This document shows positions 26,071 through 34,801 of a stretch of 64,000 nucleotides of DNA, one piece after another (position 1 is the first letter of the stretch; every line of letters begins with the position of its first letter). The position numbers and the translations under genes were made by a program. The DNA is from Aeromicrobium sp. (GTDB lineage Bacteria; Actinomycetota; Actinomycetes; Propionibacteriales; Nocardioidaceae). The stretch is taken from the NCBI GenBank assembly GCA_025964895.1, contig JAOPXY010000033.1, positions 1 to 64,000 of the forward strand. The letters are read 5' to 3'. The notes under the pieces are model-generated. The model saw nothing but the letters and a program-made list of their open reading frames with translations, had not been told where the DNA came from and did not search any database.

Positions 26071-26108
26071 GATGCTGGCACAGCGGCACACCGACAAGGG
26101 AGTTCAGC

Positions 26109-26945
26109 ATGACCGGAATGGTCGAGGGCAAGGTCGCATTCATCACCGGCGCGGCGCGGGGCCAGGGGCGCGCCCACGCCGTCAAGCTCGCGGAGCACGG
26201 GGCGCGCATCATCGCGGTCGACATCTGCGAGTCCCTGCCCACTTTGCCCTATCCGGGACCGACGACCGACGACCTCGCCGAGACGGTCCGGCTCGTCGAG
26301 GAGGCCGGCAGCAAGGCGTACTCCGCCGTCGCGGACGTCCGCGATCTCGCTCAGCTCGAGACCGCGGTGTCCGCCGGCGTGGACCTCTTCGGCCGGCTCG
26401 ACGTCGTCGTCGCGAACGCCGGCATCATGGGCACGATGGACAAGGGCTGGCTCCTGTCCGAGGACGACTGGGACGCCACGGTGGGCGTCAACCTCACGGG
26501 CGTGTTCCTGACGATCAAGGCCACGATGCCGCATCTGCTTGCCCACGGCGACGGCGGTTCGGTCATCCTGACCAGCTCCATGGCTGGACTTCGGGGAGTG
26601 GGCAACATCGCGGACTACGCGGCCACGAAGCACGGGCTCGTCGGTTTGGCCCGGAGCATGGCGATCGATGCCGGCGAGCTCAACGTGCGGTTCAACACCG
26701 TCCACCCCGGCTCGGTCCCGACGCCGCTGATCAAGAACGACGCCGTCTACAAGGTCTTCCGCCCTGATCTCGAGTCCCCCACGTGGGAGGACTGCCAGGA
26801 AGGCTTCGACGGACTCAGCCTGCTGCCCGGACCGGTGCAGGAGCCCGAGGACATCGCCAACGCGGTGCTGTGGCTGGCCTCGGACCTGTCACGCATGACG
26901 ACCGGCACGACGCTCAGCGTCGACGGCGGGGCCTCCTACCGATGA
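26109..26945 (+). CDS. Mycofactocin-type SDR family oxidoreductase
   Basis: 278 residues. TGAARGQGRAHAVKLAEHGARIIAVDIC is nearly the textbook start of the mycofactocin-coupled SDR family, whose NAD stays bound and is re-oxidised through mycofactocin. NAGIMG, Ser in SSMAG and YAATK form the catalytic set, and the tail is TLSVDGGASYR. It would oxidise an alcohol in the island pathway. No mycofactocin synthesis genes are in the window, so they should be elsewhere in the genome. Its stop overlaps the cupin start (ATGA). Confidence 0.9.
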   Translation: MTGMVEGKVAFITGAARGQGRAHAVKLAEHGARIIAVDICESLPTLPYPGPTTDDLAETVRLVEEAGSKAYSAVADVRDLAQLETAVSAGVDLFGRLDVVVANAGIMGTMDKGWLLSEDDWDATVGVNLTGVFLTIKATMPHLLAHGDGGSVILTSSMAGLRGVGNIADYAATKHGLVGLARSMAIDAGELNVRFNTVHPGSVPTPLIKNDAVYKVFRPDLESPTWEDCQEGFDGLSLLPGPVQEPEDIANAVLWLASDLSRMTTGTTLSVDGGASYR

Positions 26946-27496
26946 GGCGCGTCGTCACGGGCATCGACGGCGCCGGACGAAGTGTCGTGGTCAGCGACGG
27001 CCCGATCGTCCCTGCCGTGCCACCCACCATGAGGGGCGTCGAGAACTTCGGCGCGTGGGCGACGGACGTCCTGCCGGTCGTGCCGACCAACGGATCCGAC
27101 CCGGCCGGCGGCGAGCAGCTCCGCTACGTCCCCGTCTCCGGCGGCGCCGTCCGGTTCAACATCTGCACCATCCCGGCCGACGCGGACGTCCTTCCGGAGC
27201 CCGAGGACGCAGCAGCAGCGGCCGCGGAGACCGAGCGGCTGCTGCCCGGCATGAACGACTTCGTGTCGGGCTCGGACGCGATGCACTTCACCCCGACTGT
27301 CGACCTGCAGTACATCATTGACGGGGAGATCGTCCTCGAGCTCGGCGACGGGTCCGAGACCGTGCTTCGCGCGGGTGACGTGCTCGTGCAGAACGGCACT
27401 AACCACTCGTGGCGCAATGCATCGAGCGCGTCGGTGACGTTCCTCATCGTCATGCTCGGCACGGAGATGGACCGTTCCCTCCACGCGACGTCATGA
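26942..27496 (+). CDS. Cupin-domain protein
   Basis: 184 residues. The last 70 hold the cupin motifs: DLQYIIDGEIVLELGDGSETVLRAGDVLVQNGTNHSWRN. Metal ligands would come from the Glu and the His of NHSW; the first motif's paired His residues are not evident, so catalysis is uncertain. It may be a dioxygenase-like, isomerase-like or ligand-sensing protein. ATG 26942 overlaps the SDR stop and its own stop overlaps the next start, placing it firmly in the operon. Confidence 0.8.
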   Translation: MRRVVTGIDGAGRSVVVSDGPIVPAVPPTMRGVENFGAWATDVLPVVPTNGSDPAGGEQLRYVPVSGGAVRFNICTIPADADVLPEPEDAAAAAAETERLLPGMNDFVSGSDAMHFTPTVDLQYIIDGEIVLELGDGSETVLRAGDVLVQNGTNHSWRNASSASVTFLIVMLGTEMDRSLHATS

Positions 27497-28700
27497 GGTC
27501 GGCGGAGATGATCGACCCACCCGACCTGACCGCGACATGGCGCACCCCCGAGCGCGAGAGCCTCGTGGAAGGGGCCCGCGAGTTCGCGGGCAGGCTCCGG
27601 CCCCTCGCCGACGAGCTGGACCGGACACAGTCCGACCTGCCCGCCGACGTGATCGCGGAGATGGGGCGACGCGGGTACTTCGGCGTCCTGGTCTCGCGCG
27701 ACCACGGCGGGCTCGGACACGGTGTGCTCGAGTACTGCTTGGTATCCGAGGAGCTCTCGCGGGCCTGGCTGAGTGCCGGGAGCATCATCGCTCGCGGCCA
27801 GGGGTTCGGCACCGGCGTGGCGGACGCCACCCGACGGGCCGAGCTGCTGTCGCTGAGCCCGACCGGTCGCTGGATCGGCGCGGCAGCATTCTCCGAGCCC
27901 GAGGCGGGATCGGACCTCGCCGCCATCACGACGACGGCCACCGTCGACGGAGACGACCTGGTCCTGTCGGGCCACAAGCGCTGGTGGGCAACGCGGTGGG
28001 CGCGCACTTCATCGTCGTCATGTGCCGCCTGGTCGACGGCTCTGGGTCCGAACGTGGGCCCATCCGCACCGTGCTCGTGGAGAAGGAGCCGGGGACGGTG
28101 CCGGTGGGCGTCACCGCCACCCCGATCGACAAGATCGGCTATCACGGCATGACCACCTACGACCTGCACCTCCAGGACGTACGCGTCCCCTCGTCCGCCG
28201 TCATCGAGGCGTTCGCCGCACCGGGCGCCGGTGGTCACGACTTCGCCGCCGTCGAGCGCGGTCTGAACATCGCGCGGGTCCAGACGGCGGCTCGCGCGGT
28301 CGGACTGGCCAGGGCGGCGGTCGAGGACACCGCCGCGTACCTCCTGCACCGTGAACAGTTCGGCCAGCCGCTCGCAAGCTTTCAAGCCGTTCGGTTCCAG
28401 CTCGCGCAGATGGCTGCACGAGTGCGCCAGGCCCGATCGTTCTACCTCGACGTGGCGGCATCCATGGACGCGGGCGACCTGTCGCCGGTCGATGCCGCCA
28501 TGGTCAAGCTGACCGCCACCGAGATGGCTGTCGACGTCACCGGTCAGGCGCTGCACCTGCACGGCGGCAACGGATACACCACCGAGCACAGCGTCGAGCG
28601 GTACTGGCGCGACGCCCGCCTGACGACGATCTTCGAGGGCACGAGCGAGATCCAGCGGCTCATCATCAGCGACCGGCTGTTGGGGAAGGTCCGCCCGTGA
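27493..28700 (+). pseudogene. Acyl-CoA dehydrogenase split by a one-base frameshift
   Basis: The first half (from ATG 27493, ATGA overlap with the cupin) encodes a good acyl-CoA dehydrogenase N-terminus through FSEPEAGSDLAAITTTATVDG to SGHKRW. At about 27984 the homology changes frame and continues NAVGAHFIVVMC through LHLHGGNGYTTEHSVERYWRDARLTTIFEGTSEIQRLI. Adding one G in the GGTGGG run restores a single frame of about 400 residues. The stop still overlaps the hydrolase GTG. So this is either a very recent mutation or a sequencing error; all other family features are intact. Confidence 0.85.
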
Positions 28701-29629
28701 ACGGTCATACGCCCTCATCCGGGCGTTCACGAGTCCGCAGCCCCGAGCTCACGGAGCTCGTCGACCGTCTGCGGTCGACCCCGTTCAGCGCGGACGTCGT
28801 GCCGATCGAGCAGCAGCGGGCGGCATTCGAGCGGTTCGCGGCGACGTTTCACGACCCGCCGCCGGTGACGCTGGAGCCGGTCACCGTCGCGGGCATCGCG
28901 GCGGAGTGGGCGCGTCCGGATGCTGCCAGTGACGAGTCGGCCGTCGTGTGGGTGCACGGCGGCGGGTTCACCCTCGGCTCGATCGCGTCCTACCGCGACC
29001 TCGCGGCGCGGGTCGCGACGCTCACCGGAGTGCCGGTGCTGACGTTCGAGTACCGGCTCGCGCCGGAGCACCCCTTCCCGGCTGCGCTGGACGACAGCGT
29101 TGCCGTCGTGCACGAGATCGTCGCGTCCACGCGCACGGTCGTCGTCGGGGGCGACTCGGTGGGTGGCGGGATCGCGGTGGCCGCTGCCGTCGCGATGCGG
29201 GAGCGGTACGGGAATGTGCCCGGTGGTCTCGCGGTCGTCTCGCCCAAGGCCGACCTGACCCAGAGCGGTCGAAGCATCCGCACCAACGCATCGGTCGATC
29301 CCGTCGTCAGCCCGGCGGGGACGACCGAGAACGCACGGCGGTACCTCGGCGCAGGCGGCGATCCGTGCGACCCGTTGGCGTCGCCGGTGTTCGCCGATCT
29401 CTCGGGCCTCCCCCCGACCTACATCGGCGTGGGCACCGCCGAGGTCCTCCTCGACGACTCCCTGCGCCTGGCACGCGAGCTGCGGGACGCCGGGGTGGTG
29501 GTCGATCTCGACGTGTGGCCCGACATGATCCACATCCTGCCGTTCTTCGCCTCACGGATCCCCGAGGCAGCGGACGCGATGGTCGCGTTAGCCTCAGCGA
29601 TCCGAGTGGTGACGGACGCGGGCGCCTGA
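28697..29629 (+). CDS. Alpha/beta hydrolase, hormone-sensitive-lipase type
   Basis: 310 residues. VWVHGGGFTLGS gives the oxyanion HGGG motif, VVGGDSVGGGIAVA the nucleophile Ser (GDSxGG), and the acid and base are probably Asp in VLLDDS and His in DMIHILP. It hydrolyses esters or lactones; here it could open the lactone made by the BVMO. GTG 28697 overlaps the preceding stop in GTGA. Last functional gene of the plus-strand arm. Confidence 0.88.
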   Translation: MNGHTPSSGRSRVRSPELTELVDRLRSTPFSADVVPIEQQRAAFERFAATFHDPPPVTLEPVTVAGIAAEWARPDAASDESAVVWVHGGGFTLGSIASYRDLAARVATLTGVPVLTFEYRLAPEHPFPAALDDSVAVVHEIVASTRTVVVGGDSVGGGIAVAAAVAMRERYGNVPGGLAVVSPKADLTQSGRSIRTNASVDPVVSPAGTTENARRYLGAGGDPCDPLASPVFADLSGLPPTYIGVGTAEVLLDDSLRLARELRDAGVVVDLDVWPDMIHILPFFASRIPEAADAMVALASAIRVVTDAGA

Positions 29630-29679
29630 CCGACCCGGCACAGAGGTGCACGCCGCTCGACGTCGTCCACGCGGGCCTA

Positions 29680-29813
29680 CATCAGCGAGTCCAGGGTCGC
29701 GTCAGCCGTCCTGGTCGACGATCGCGGTCACGCGAGCGCTCGTCCTGGATCTCCTCAGCGCAGCCGATCAGCGCTCACTGACTCGCCTGGCGACCAAGCT
29801 GCACCCTCAGTGA
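29680..29813 (+). pseudogene. Possible MarR-type regulator C-terminal remnant
   Basis: The final codons read RALVLDLLSAADQRSLTRLATKLHPQ and stop at 29811-29813, which resembles the dimerisation helix that ends MarR regulators. Upstream, a wing-like AVLV-DDRGHA segment is in a different frame, and no start or DNA-binding helix is found. It looks like a decayed tail. This rests on pattern resemblance only. Confidence 0.3.
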
Positions 29814-29860
29814 CGGCGTGCGGTCGACGCGAACGCCGGCACGGCGAGCTCAGGACACAC

Positions 29861-30700
29861 TCACCCCGTGGCGACGAGCGCGACAGCCACGGCGGCGACG
29901 AACAGGCCAAGACCCTGCCAGCGCTGGATCCTCTCGCGCAGCAGGACCGCGGCCAGCAGCACCGTGACGGCCGGATAGAGCGACGAGATCACCGACACGA
30001 CCGACAGCAGGCCGTGGTGCGTGGCGTACACGAAGCTGCCCTGCGCCGTCACGCTGAGCGGTCCCAGGACGGCTGCCGTCCACGGGGCACGCCCGCGAGG
30101 GAACCAGGCCTGGCGAAGAATCGCTGCCGTGACGATCACCGCGAACACCGAGGTCAGCTGCGACAGGGCGAGCGGGCCGAGTCCCGCGTCGTCGCCGATC
30201 TGGCCGAAGAAGACGAACAGCAGGCCGAACCCCAGCCCGGCGAGGACGCCGTCGATCACGCCACTGCGGTGCGCTGGGTCGCCGTCGTCGTTCGCGACGC
30301 GCGAGATGAGGACGATGGCCGGGAACGCGCAGATGACGCCGATGACCGCGACCGCCGAGGGGCGATCACCCGTCACGACCCCCACGACGACCGGGAGCAG
30401 TGCCGTGCCGATCGCGGACAGCGGCGCGACCACGCCCATGCGTGCCCTCGCCAGGCCCCGGTAGAGGAAGGCGGCGCCAAACCCGCCGCCCACGCCGGCG
30501 AACGCGCCGAACATCATGTCGTGCCCCGTCGGGGAGCCCGCCACGACGGCCGCAGCGACGAGGGCGATCACGCCCGCGGACGACTGGCTGACGACGGCGA
30601 CCTGCCACGGCGACACGCGCTTGGCGACGACGCCGCCCACGAAGTCCGAGAGTCCCCAGGCGAGGGCCGCGATCAGCGACAGGATGACGGCCACCCTCAC
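29861..30700 (-). CDS. EamA/DMT-family permease
   Basis: 279 residues made almost wholly of ten hydrophobic helices, with a repeat of two five-helix halves. LAWGLSDFVGGVVAKRV at the N-terminus and SLYPAVTVLLAAVLLRERIQRWQGLGL near the C-terminus are EamA hallmarks. It exports or exchanges an unknown small metabolite. Start GTG 30700. It stands alone, convergent with the end of the catabolic arm. Confidence 0.88.
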   Translation of the reverse strand: MRVAVILSLIAALAWGLSDFVGGVVAKRVSPWQVAVVSQSSAGVIALVAAAVVAGSPTGHDMMFGAFAGVGGGFGAAFLYRGLARARMGVVAPLSAIGTALLPVVVGVVTGDRPSAVAVIGVICAFPAIVLISRVANDDGDPAHRSGVIDGVLAGLGFGLLFVFFGQIGDDAGLGPLALSQLTSVFAVIVTAAILRQAWFPRGRAPWTAAVLGPLSVTAQGSFVYATHHGLLSVVSVISSLYPAVTVLLAAVLLRERIQRWQGLGLFVAAVAVALVATG

Positions 30701-30824
30701 ACCCTAGACGTCGAGCACGGCGGCCTCGCCGCCCACAGCTCGAGCACACCTCATCGGTGGCGACGTGTTGTGACGATTGACTCAGTTGAATAAACCGAAC
30801 AGACCGGGTTGAGACAGTCGCGTC

Positions 30825-30850
30825 GCGGTACTACCTAGCGGTACTACCTA
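30825..30850. repeat. Tandem 13-bp repeat before membrane-protein pseudogene
   Basis: GCGGTACTACCTA occurs twice head to tail, ending three bases before the ATG at 30854. It occupies the ribosome-binding region, where no good Shine-Dalgarno is seen, and may be a slippage product. Confidence 0.5.
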
Positions 30851-30853
30851 CCT

Positions 30854-31364
30854 ATGGGTAACCACGGTCAGGCTCCCAACCGCCCCCACACGAACTATGC
30901 GCCTCACCGCGCCGACCCCAAGGGCGCCTACATCGCCACAGCGGGTGTCGTCATCTTGGTCGTCGCGGCCTTCCTCGCCTGGATCGGCACCGACGACAAG
31001 AGCTTCAGCGGCTACGAGGCCGACACCGTCATCCCGTTCACCGCCTACCTCGGCGTCGGCTTCGCGGCCGCGCTCCTCTACGCCGCCAAGCGCGCCACCC
31101 GCCGCCAGCACCGTGGCCTCTCGCCCCCCTCGATGGCCGCGGGCGTGGCCGCTACCGGCTTGGCGCTGTCCTACCTCCTCAAGGTCCCCGGCGGCGCCTA
31201 GCAAGGCCGGGTTCGACACCGAGATCGGCGTCTACGTCGGACTCGTCGGAGCGATTATCTGGGCCGTCGGATCCTTCATGCGGACCACCGAGCCCGAGGG
31301 TGACGTCGAGCACAGCAACGACGACGACCGGGTCGATCGCACCACTGGAAACGTCAGCAACTGA
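30854..31364 (+). pseudogene. Small multi-helix membrane protein with a one-base insertion
   Basis: The first frame gives 115 residues with three hydrophobic segments (ATAGVVILVVAAFLAW, AYLGVGFAAALLYAA, MAAGVAATGLALSYLL) and stops at TAG 31199-31201. Removing one T there joins it to a second frame, SKAGFDTEIGVYVGLVGAIIWAVGSFM, with a fourth helix and a polar tail ending at 31364. The four-helix product would be about 170 residues. Family not recognised. Either a recent insertion or a sequence error. Confidence 0.6.
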
Positions 31365-31466
31365 CCCGCCCCCGCGCCGCCCTGCGACTACCCCACCGGG
31401 AGTCGCAGGGCGGTCACCACATGTCGCACGGTCACCGTCGTGGCTCCCGAACCTGAGAGCCTCGCG

Positions 31467-32175
31467 ATGAGGCCCTCGGAAGACCGGCCCACCGGCGGAC
31501 AGCACGGTCTGCGTCCCGCCGCGCCGACGTTCGACACCCTCGCGGTCCCTGCCACCGTCGCGCAAGCCGCCGGAAGCGTCGCTGACGTCGTGCACGATCG
31601 CGTCGCAGGGACCATGACCGAGATCAAGCCCCGCCTGCACGGGTGGCTTCACGCGGTGACAGCACCGCTCGCCTTCCTGTCATGTCTCGCCATCCTCGTC
31701 ACGGCTGACAGCACGCGAGCCCGGATCGGTGTGTCCGTCTTCATGATCAGCACCTTGTTGCTCTTCACGACGAGCGCGATTTATCACACCGGCACGTGGA
31801 GGCCCGCCACCTGCGGATCCTGAAACGTCTCGACCACGCCAACATCTTCGTGCTCATCGGGGGTTCGAGCACCCCCTTTGCGATGCTGCTGCTGACAGAC
31901 CCGCACGCCGTCATCCTCATGACCGTCATGTGGGGCAGGGCAGCCCTGGGAGTCGCCTTCAAGCTGATCTGGATCGACGCCCCGCGGTGGATGCATGTCC
32001 CCCTGTACGTGCTGCTGGGATGGGCCCCGTGGCCTCCGTGGGAGCGCTCGTCTACGGCATCAAGCGACCCGACCCGTCTCCGCCCCACTTCGGGTTCCAC
32101 GAGGTCTTCCACAGCCTCACGGTCGCCGCGTTCACGATCCACTCCATCGGCATCGGCTTGCTGGTGCAGAGCTGA
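31467..32175 (+). pseudogene. Hemolysin III/TrhA-family protein, frameshifted and internally deleted
   Basis: Three pieces in three frames: IKPRLHGWLHAVTAP to FTTSAIYHTGTW; then HLRILKRLDHANIFVLIGG to DAPRWMHVPLYVLLGW; then VGALVYGIKRPDPSPPHFGFHEVFHSLTVAAFTIH. The first junction, near 31810, needs one extra C. The second, near 32030, lacks about 30 residues normally found between these blocks, so it is a real deletion. The conserved family His residues are present, but no full protein can be made. Confidence 0.85.
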
Positions 32176-32257
32176 CACCGGACCGTGCTGCAGGTCGGGA
32201 TGGGCCACGGCGTCAAGATCCCGGTGGCGCGGCCGGCTCGCGCCTACATTGGGACGA

Positions 32258-34213
32258 GTGACCTCCACCCACTCCCCCGGCACCCCCAGCGAGCGAGACC
32301 GACCGGAAGGACCGCACGGCAGGCGTGACGTCCTGCGCCTCGCCGTCGTCGTCGGAGCCCTCGGTGTCGTCTTCGGCGACATCGGCACGAGCCCGATCTA
32401 CACGATCCAGACCGTGTTCAACCCCGACGACCCCCACCCGGTCCCCGTCAGCGACCCCAACGTCCTGGGCGTGGTGTCGTTGATCCTGTGGTCAGTCACG
32501 GCCATCGTCACCACCACCTATGTCCTGCTCGCGATGCGCATCAACCACGACGGCGAGGGCGGCATCATGGCGCTCATCTCGCTGCTGCGGCGCTGGGCCG
32601 GCGACCGCAAGGCCGGGGCCACAGTGGCGCTCGCGGGGCTGGGTCTGTTCGGCGCCGCGCTGTTCCTCGGCGACAGCATGATCACCCCGGCCATCTCGGT
32701 GCTGTCCGCGGTTGAGGGCTTCAAGACGATCGAGCCGGGCTTCGAGCCATGGGTCGTCCCGGTCACCGCGGTCATCATCGTGGTGCTGTTCTCGGTGCAG
32801 AAGCTCGGCACGGCGGTCGTCGGCAGATTCTTCGGGCCCGTCATGATCACCTGGTTCGTCACGATCGGCGCGTGCGGCGCGTGGGGCATCGCGAAGGACG
32901 CCGCGATCCTCAAGGCGGTCTCGCCCACGTACGCGATCGACTTCCTGGCCGGCAACTTCGAGTACGCCTTCTTCGCCCTGGCCGCCATCGTCCTGGCGGT
33001 CACGGGTGCCGAGGCGCTCTACGCCGACATGGGCCACTTCGGTCGCAGACCCATCTCGGTGGGCTGGATCTTCCTGGTCTTCCCGGCCTGCGCCCTCAGC
33101 TACCTCGGGCAGGGCGCACTGATCCTCGCCGACCGCGACAACATCAGCGCACCGTTCTTCCTGCTCGCCCCCGAGTGGGCGCGCATCCCGCTCATCGTGC
33201 TCGCCTGCGCCGCGACCGTCATCGCCTCCCAGGCCGTCATCACCGGCGCCTTCTCCGTCGCGTCGCAGGCCGCCCAGCTCGGCTACCTGCCCCGCCTGCG
33301 CATCCTCCACACCTCGCGTTCGGCGCGGGGGCAGATCTACGTTCCGTGGGTCAACTGGCTCCTGCTCGTCTCGGTGCTGACGCTGGTGTTCGCCTTCCGC
33401 ACCTCGGCCGCACTCGCGTTCGCCTTCGGCATGGCGGTCACGGGCACCATCACGATCACCACGATCTTGTTCTTCTACGTCGCACATCGCACGTGGTCGG
33501 CACCCGCGTGGCTCCTGGCCCTCGCCGCGGTGCCGCTTCTGGCATTGGACGCGCTGTTCATCGGCGCCAACCTCACCAAGCTGGTCCACGGGGCGTGGCT
33601 GCCGCTGGCGATCGCCGTCACGTTCTTCACGGTGATGATCACCTGGCAGCGCGGCCGCGAGGTCGTCACGTCGACCCGGGAGGACATGGAGGGGCCGTTG
33701 CGCGAGTTCGTCGCCGAGCTCGATACCGGGGACGACGCACCGGCGATCGTGCCGGGCACCGCGATCTTCCTGAACCGCGGCACCACGACTCCGCTCGCGC
33801 TGCGGGCCAACGTCGAGCGCAACCGGGTCCGGCACGAGCACGTCGTCATCGTGACCATCGAGATCGAGGCCGTCCCCCGCGTCACGGTCGCCGATCGCGT
33901 GCAGGCCGACGCGCTGGGTCCGCCCGAGGACGGCATCACCCACGTGATCGTCCGCTTCGGCTACGCCGAGACCGCCGACGTGCCGGCCGCCCTGGCTCTG
34001 CTCACCCCCGAGCAGACCGAGGGCGTGCTCGACTTGGAGGACGCCACCTACTTCCTGTCCCGCATCGAGCTGCGGGCCGGCAGCGAGCCCACGATGGCGC
34101 GGTGGCGCAAGCGACTGTTCATCGCGACGTCACACGTCACCGCCGACGCGGCGGACCACTTCAACCTGCCCCGCGACCGCGTCGTCCTGCTCGGGTCCCA
34201 CGTCGAGGTGTGA
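32258..34213 (+). CDS. kup: Kup-type potassium uptake permease
   Basis: 651 residues from GTG 32258. GALGVVFGDIGTSPIYTIQTVF is the Kup signature. About 12 membrane helices follow, then a cytoplasmic C-terminal domain of some 150 residues ending LGSHVEV. It brings in K+ with protons. Start chosen because the upstream extension runs through the hemolysin III pseudogene. Stands alone. Confidence 0.95.
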   Translation: MTSTHSPGTPSERDRPEGPHGRRDVLRLAVVVGALGVVFGDIGTSPIYTIQTVFNPDDPHPVPVSDPNVLGVVSLILWSVTAIVTTTYVLLAMRINHDGEGGIMALISLLRRWAGDRKAGATVALAGLGLFGAALFLGDSMITPAISVLSAVEGFKTIEPGFEPWVVPVTAVIIVVLFSVQKLGTAVVGRFFGPVMITWFVTIGACGAWGIAKDAAILKAVSPTYAIDFLAGNFEYAFFALAAIVLAVTGAEALYADMGHFGRRPISVGWIFLVFPACALSYLGQGALILADRDNISAPFFLLAPEWARIPLIVLACAATVIASQAVITGAFSVASQAAQLGYLPRLRILHTSRSARGQIYVPWVNWLLLVSVLTLVFAFRTSAALAFAFGMAVTGTITITTILFFYVAHRTWSAPAWLLALAAVPLLALDALFIGANLTKLVHGAWLPLAIAVTFFTVMITWQRGREVVTSTREDMEGPLREFVAELDTGDDAPAIVPGTAIFLNRGTTTPLALRANVERNRVRHEHVVIVTIEIEAVPRVTVADRVQADALGPPEDGITHVIVRFGYAETADVPAALALLTPEQTEGVLDLEDATYFLSRIELRAGSEPTMARWRKRLFIATSHVTADAADHFNLPRDRVVLLGSHVEV

Positions 34214-34243
34214 GCGTGCGACGGCTGTGAGGAGGGCGGGGCA

Positions 34244-34660
34244 CTAGCCCGTGTGGCGGTCCAGGATCGCGATGAACTCATCGGCCATCTCCAGCTGGCG
34301 CGCCAGCCTCAGACGGCGCTCGACGGCCTCGTCCCGCACGCCGGCCAGGTGGGCCGCGGCGCGTTCGCGATCGGCGTCGGCCGTGCCGCCGTCACGCAGG
34401 ACCTCGAGGTGGGCCAAGGCCTCCTTCATCTCGTCCAGCGTGAACCCGAGCGGCTTCATGCGGCGGACGGCCAGGATCTTCTCGACGTCACGCTCGGTGT
34501 AGAGGCGGAACCCGCCGTCGGTGCGGCCCGACGGCGTCAGCAGACCGACCTCCTCCCAGTGCCGAAGGCTGCGGATGGACAGCTCGGTGCGGGCGGCGAC
34601 CTCACCGATGTGCATCGCCGCGGAGGTATCGGGACCCGCGGGTGTCGACTCGGCGACCAC
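34244..34660 (-). CDS. MerR-family regulator
   Basis: 138 residues from GTG 34660, preceded by GAGAGGGG. MHIGEVAARTELSIRSLRHWEEVGLLTPSGRTDGGFRLYTERDVEKI is a full MerR winged helix; a coiled-coil effector part follows without Cys clusters, so it is not a metal sensor of the classic kind. It is divergent from the SulP transporter and separated from it by a 20-bp inverted repeat, which it probably binds to control both. Confidence 0.9.
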   Translation of the reverse strand: MVAESTPAGPDTSAAMHIGEVAARTELSIRSLRHWEEVGLLTPSGRTDGGFRLYTERDVEKILAVRRMKPLGFTLDEMKEALAHLEVLRDGGTADADRERAAAHLAGVRDEAVERRLRLARQLEMADEFIAILDRHTG

Positions 34661-34692
34661 GGTGACCCCTCTCACTCGACTGTGGCGCAACC

Positions 34693-34712
34693 CTACCCTG
34701 ACGTAAGGGTAG
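34693..34712. promoter_or_regulatory. MerR-type operator between regulator and SulP gene
   Basis: CTACCCT, six bases, AGGGTAG: a perfect 7-bp inverted repeat of 20 bp total, the size MerR regulators use when they bind between promoter boxes. It sits in the divergent MerR/SulP gap, 90 bp before the SulP start. Confidence 0.65.
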
Positions 34713-34801
34713 AGTTGGACCAGGCCTTCTCCCGACCGGCGACGCACGCGTGTCTGCTGCCGGCGACCCCCTCATCCTCCCAGCCCGTACGGAGCGCACC
34801 C

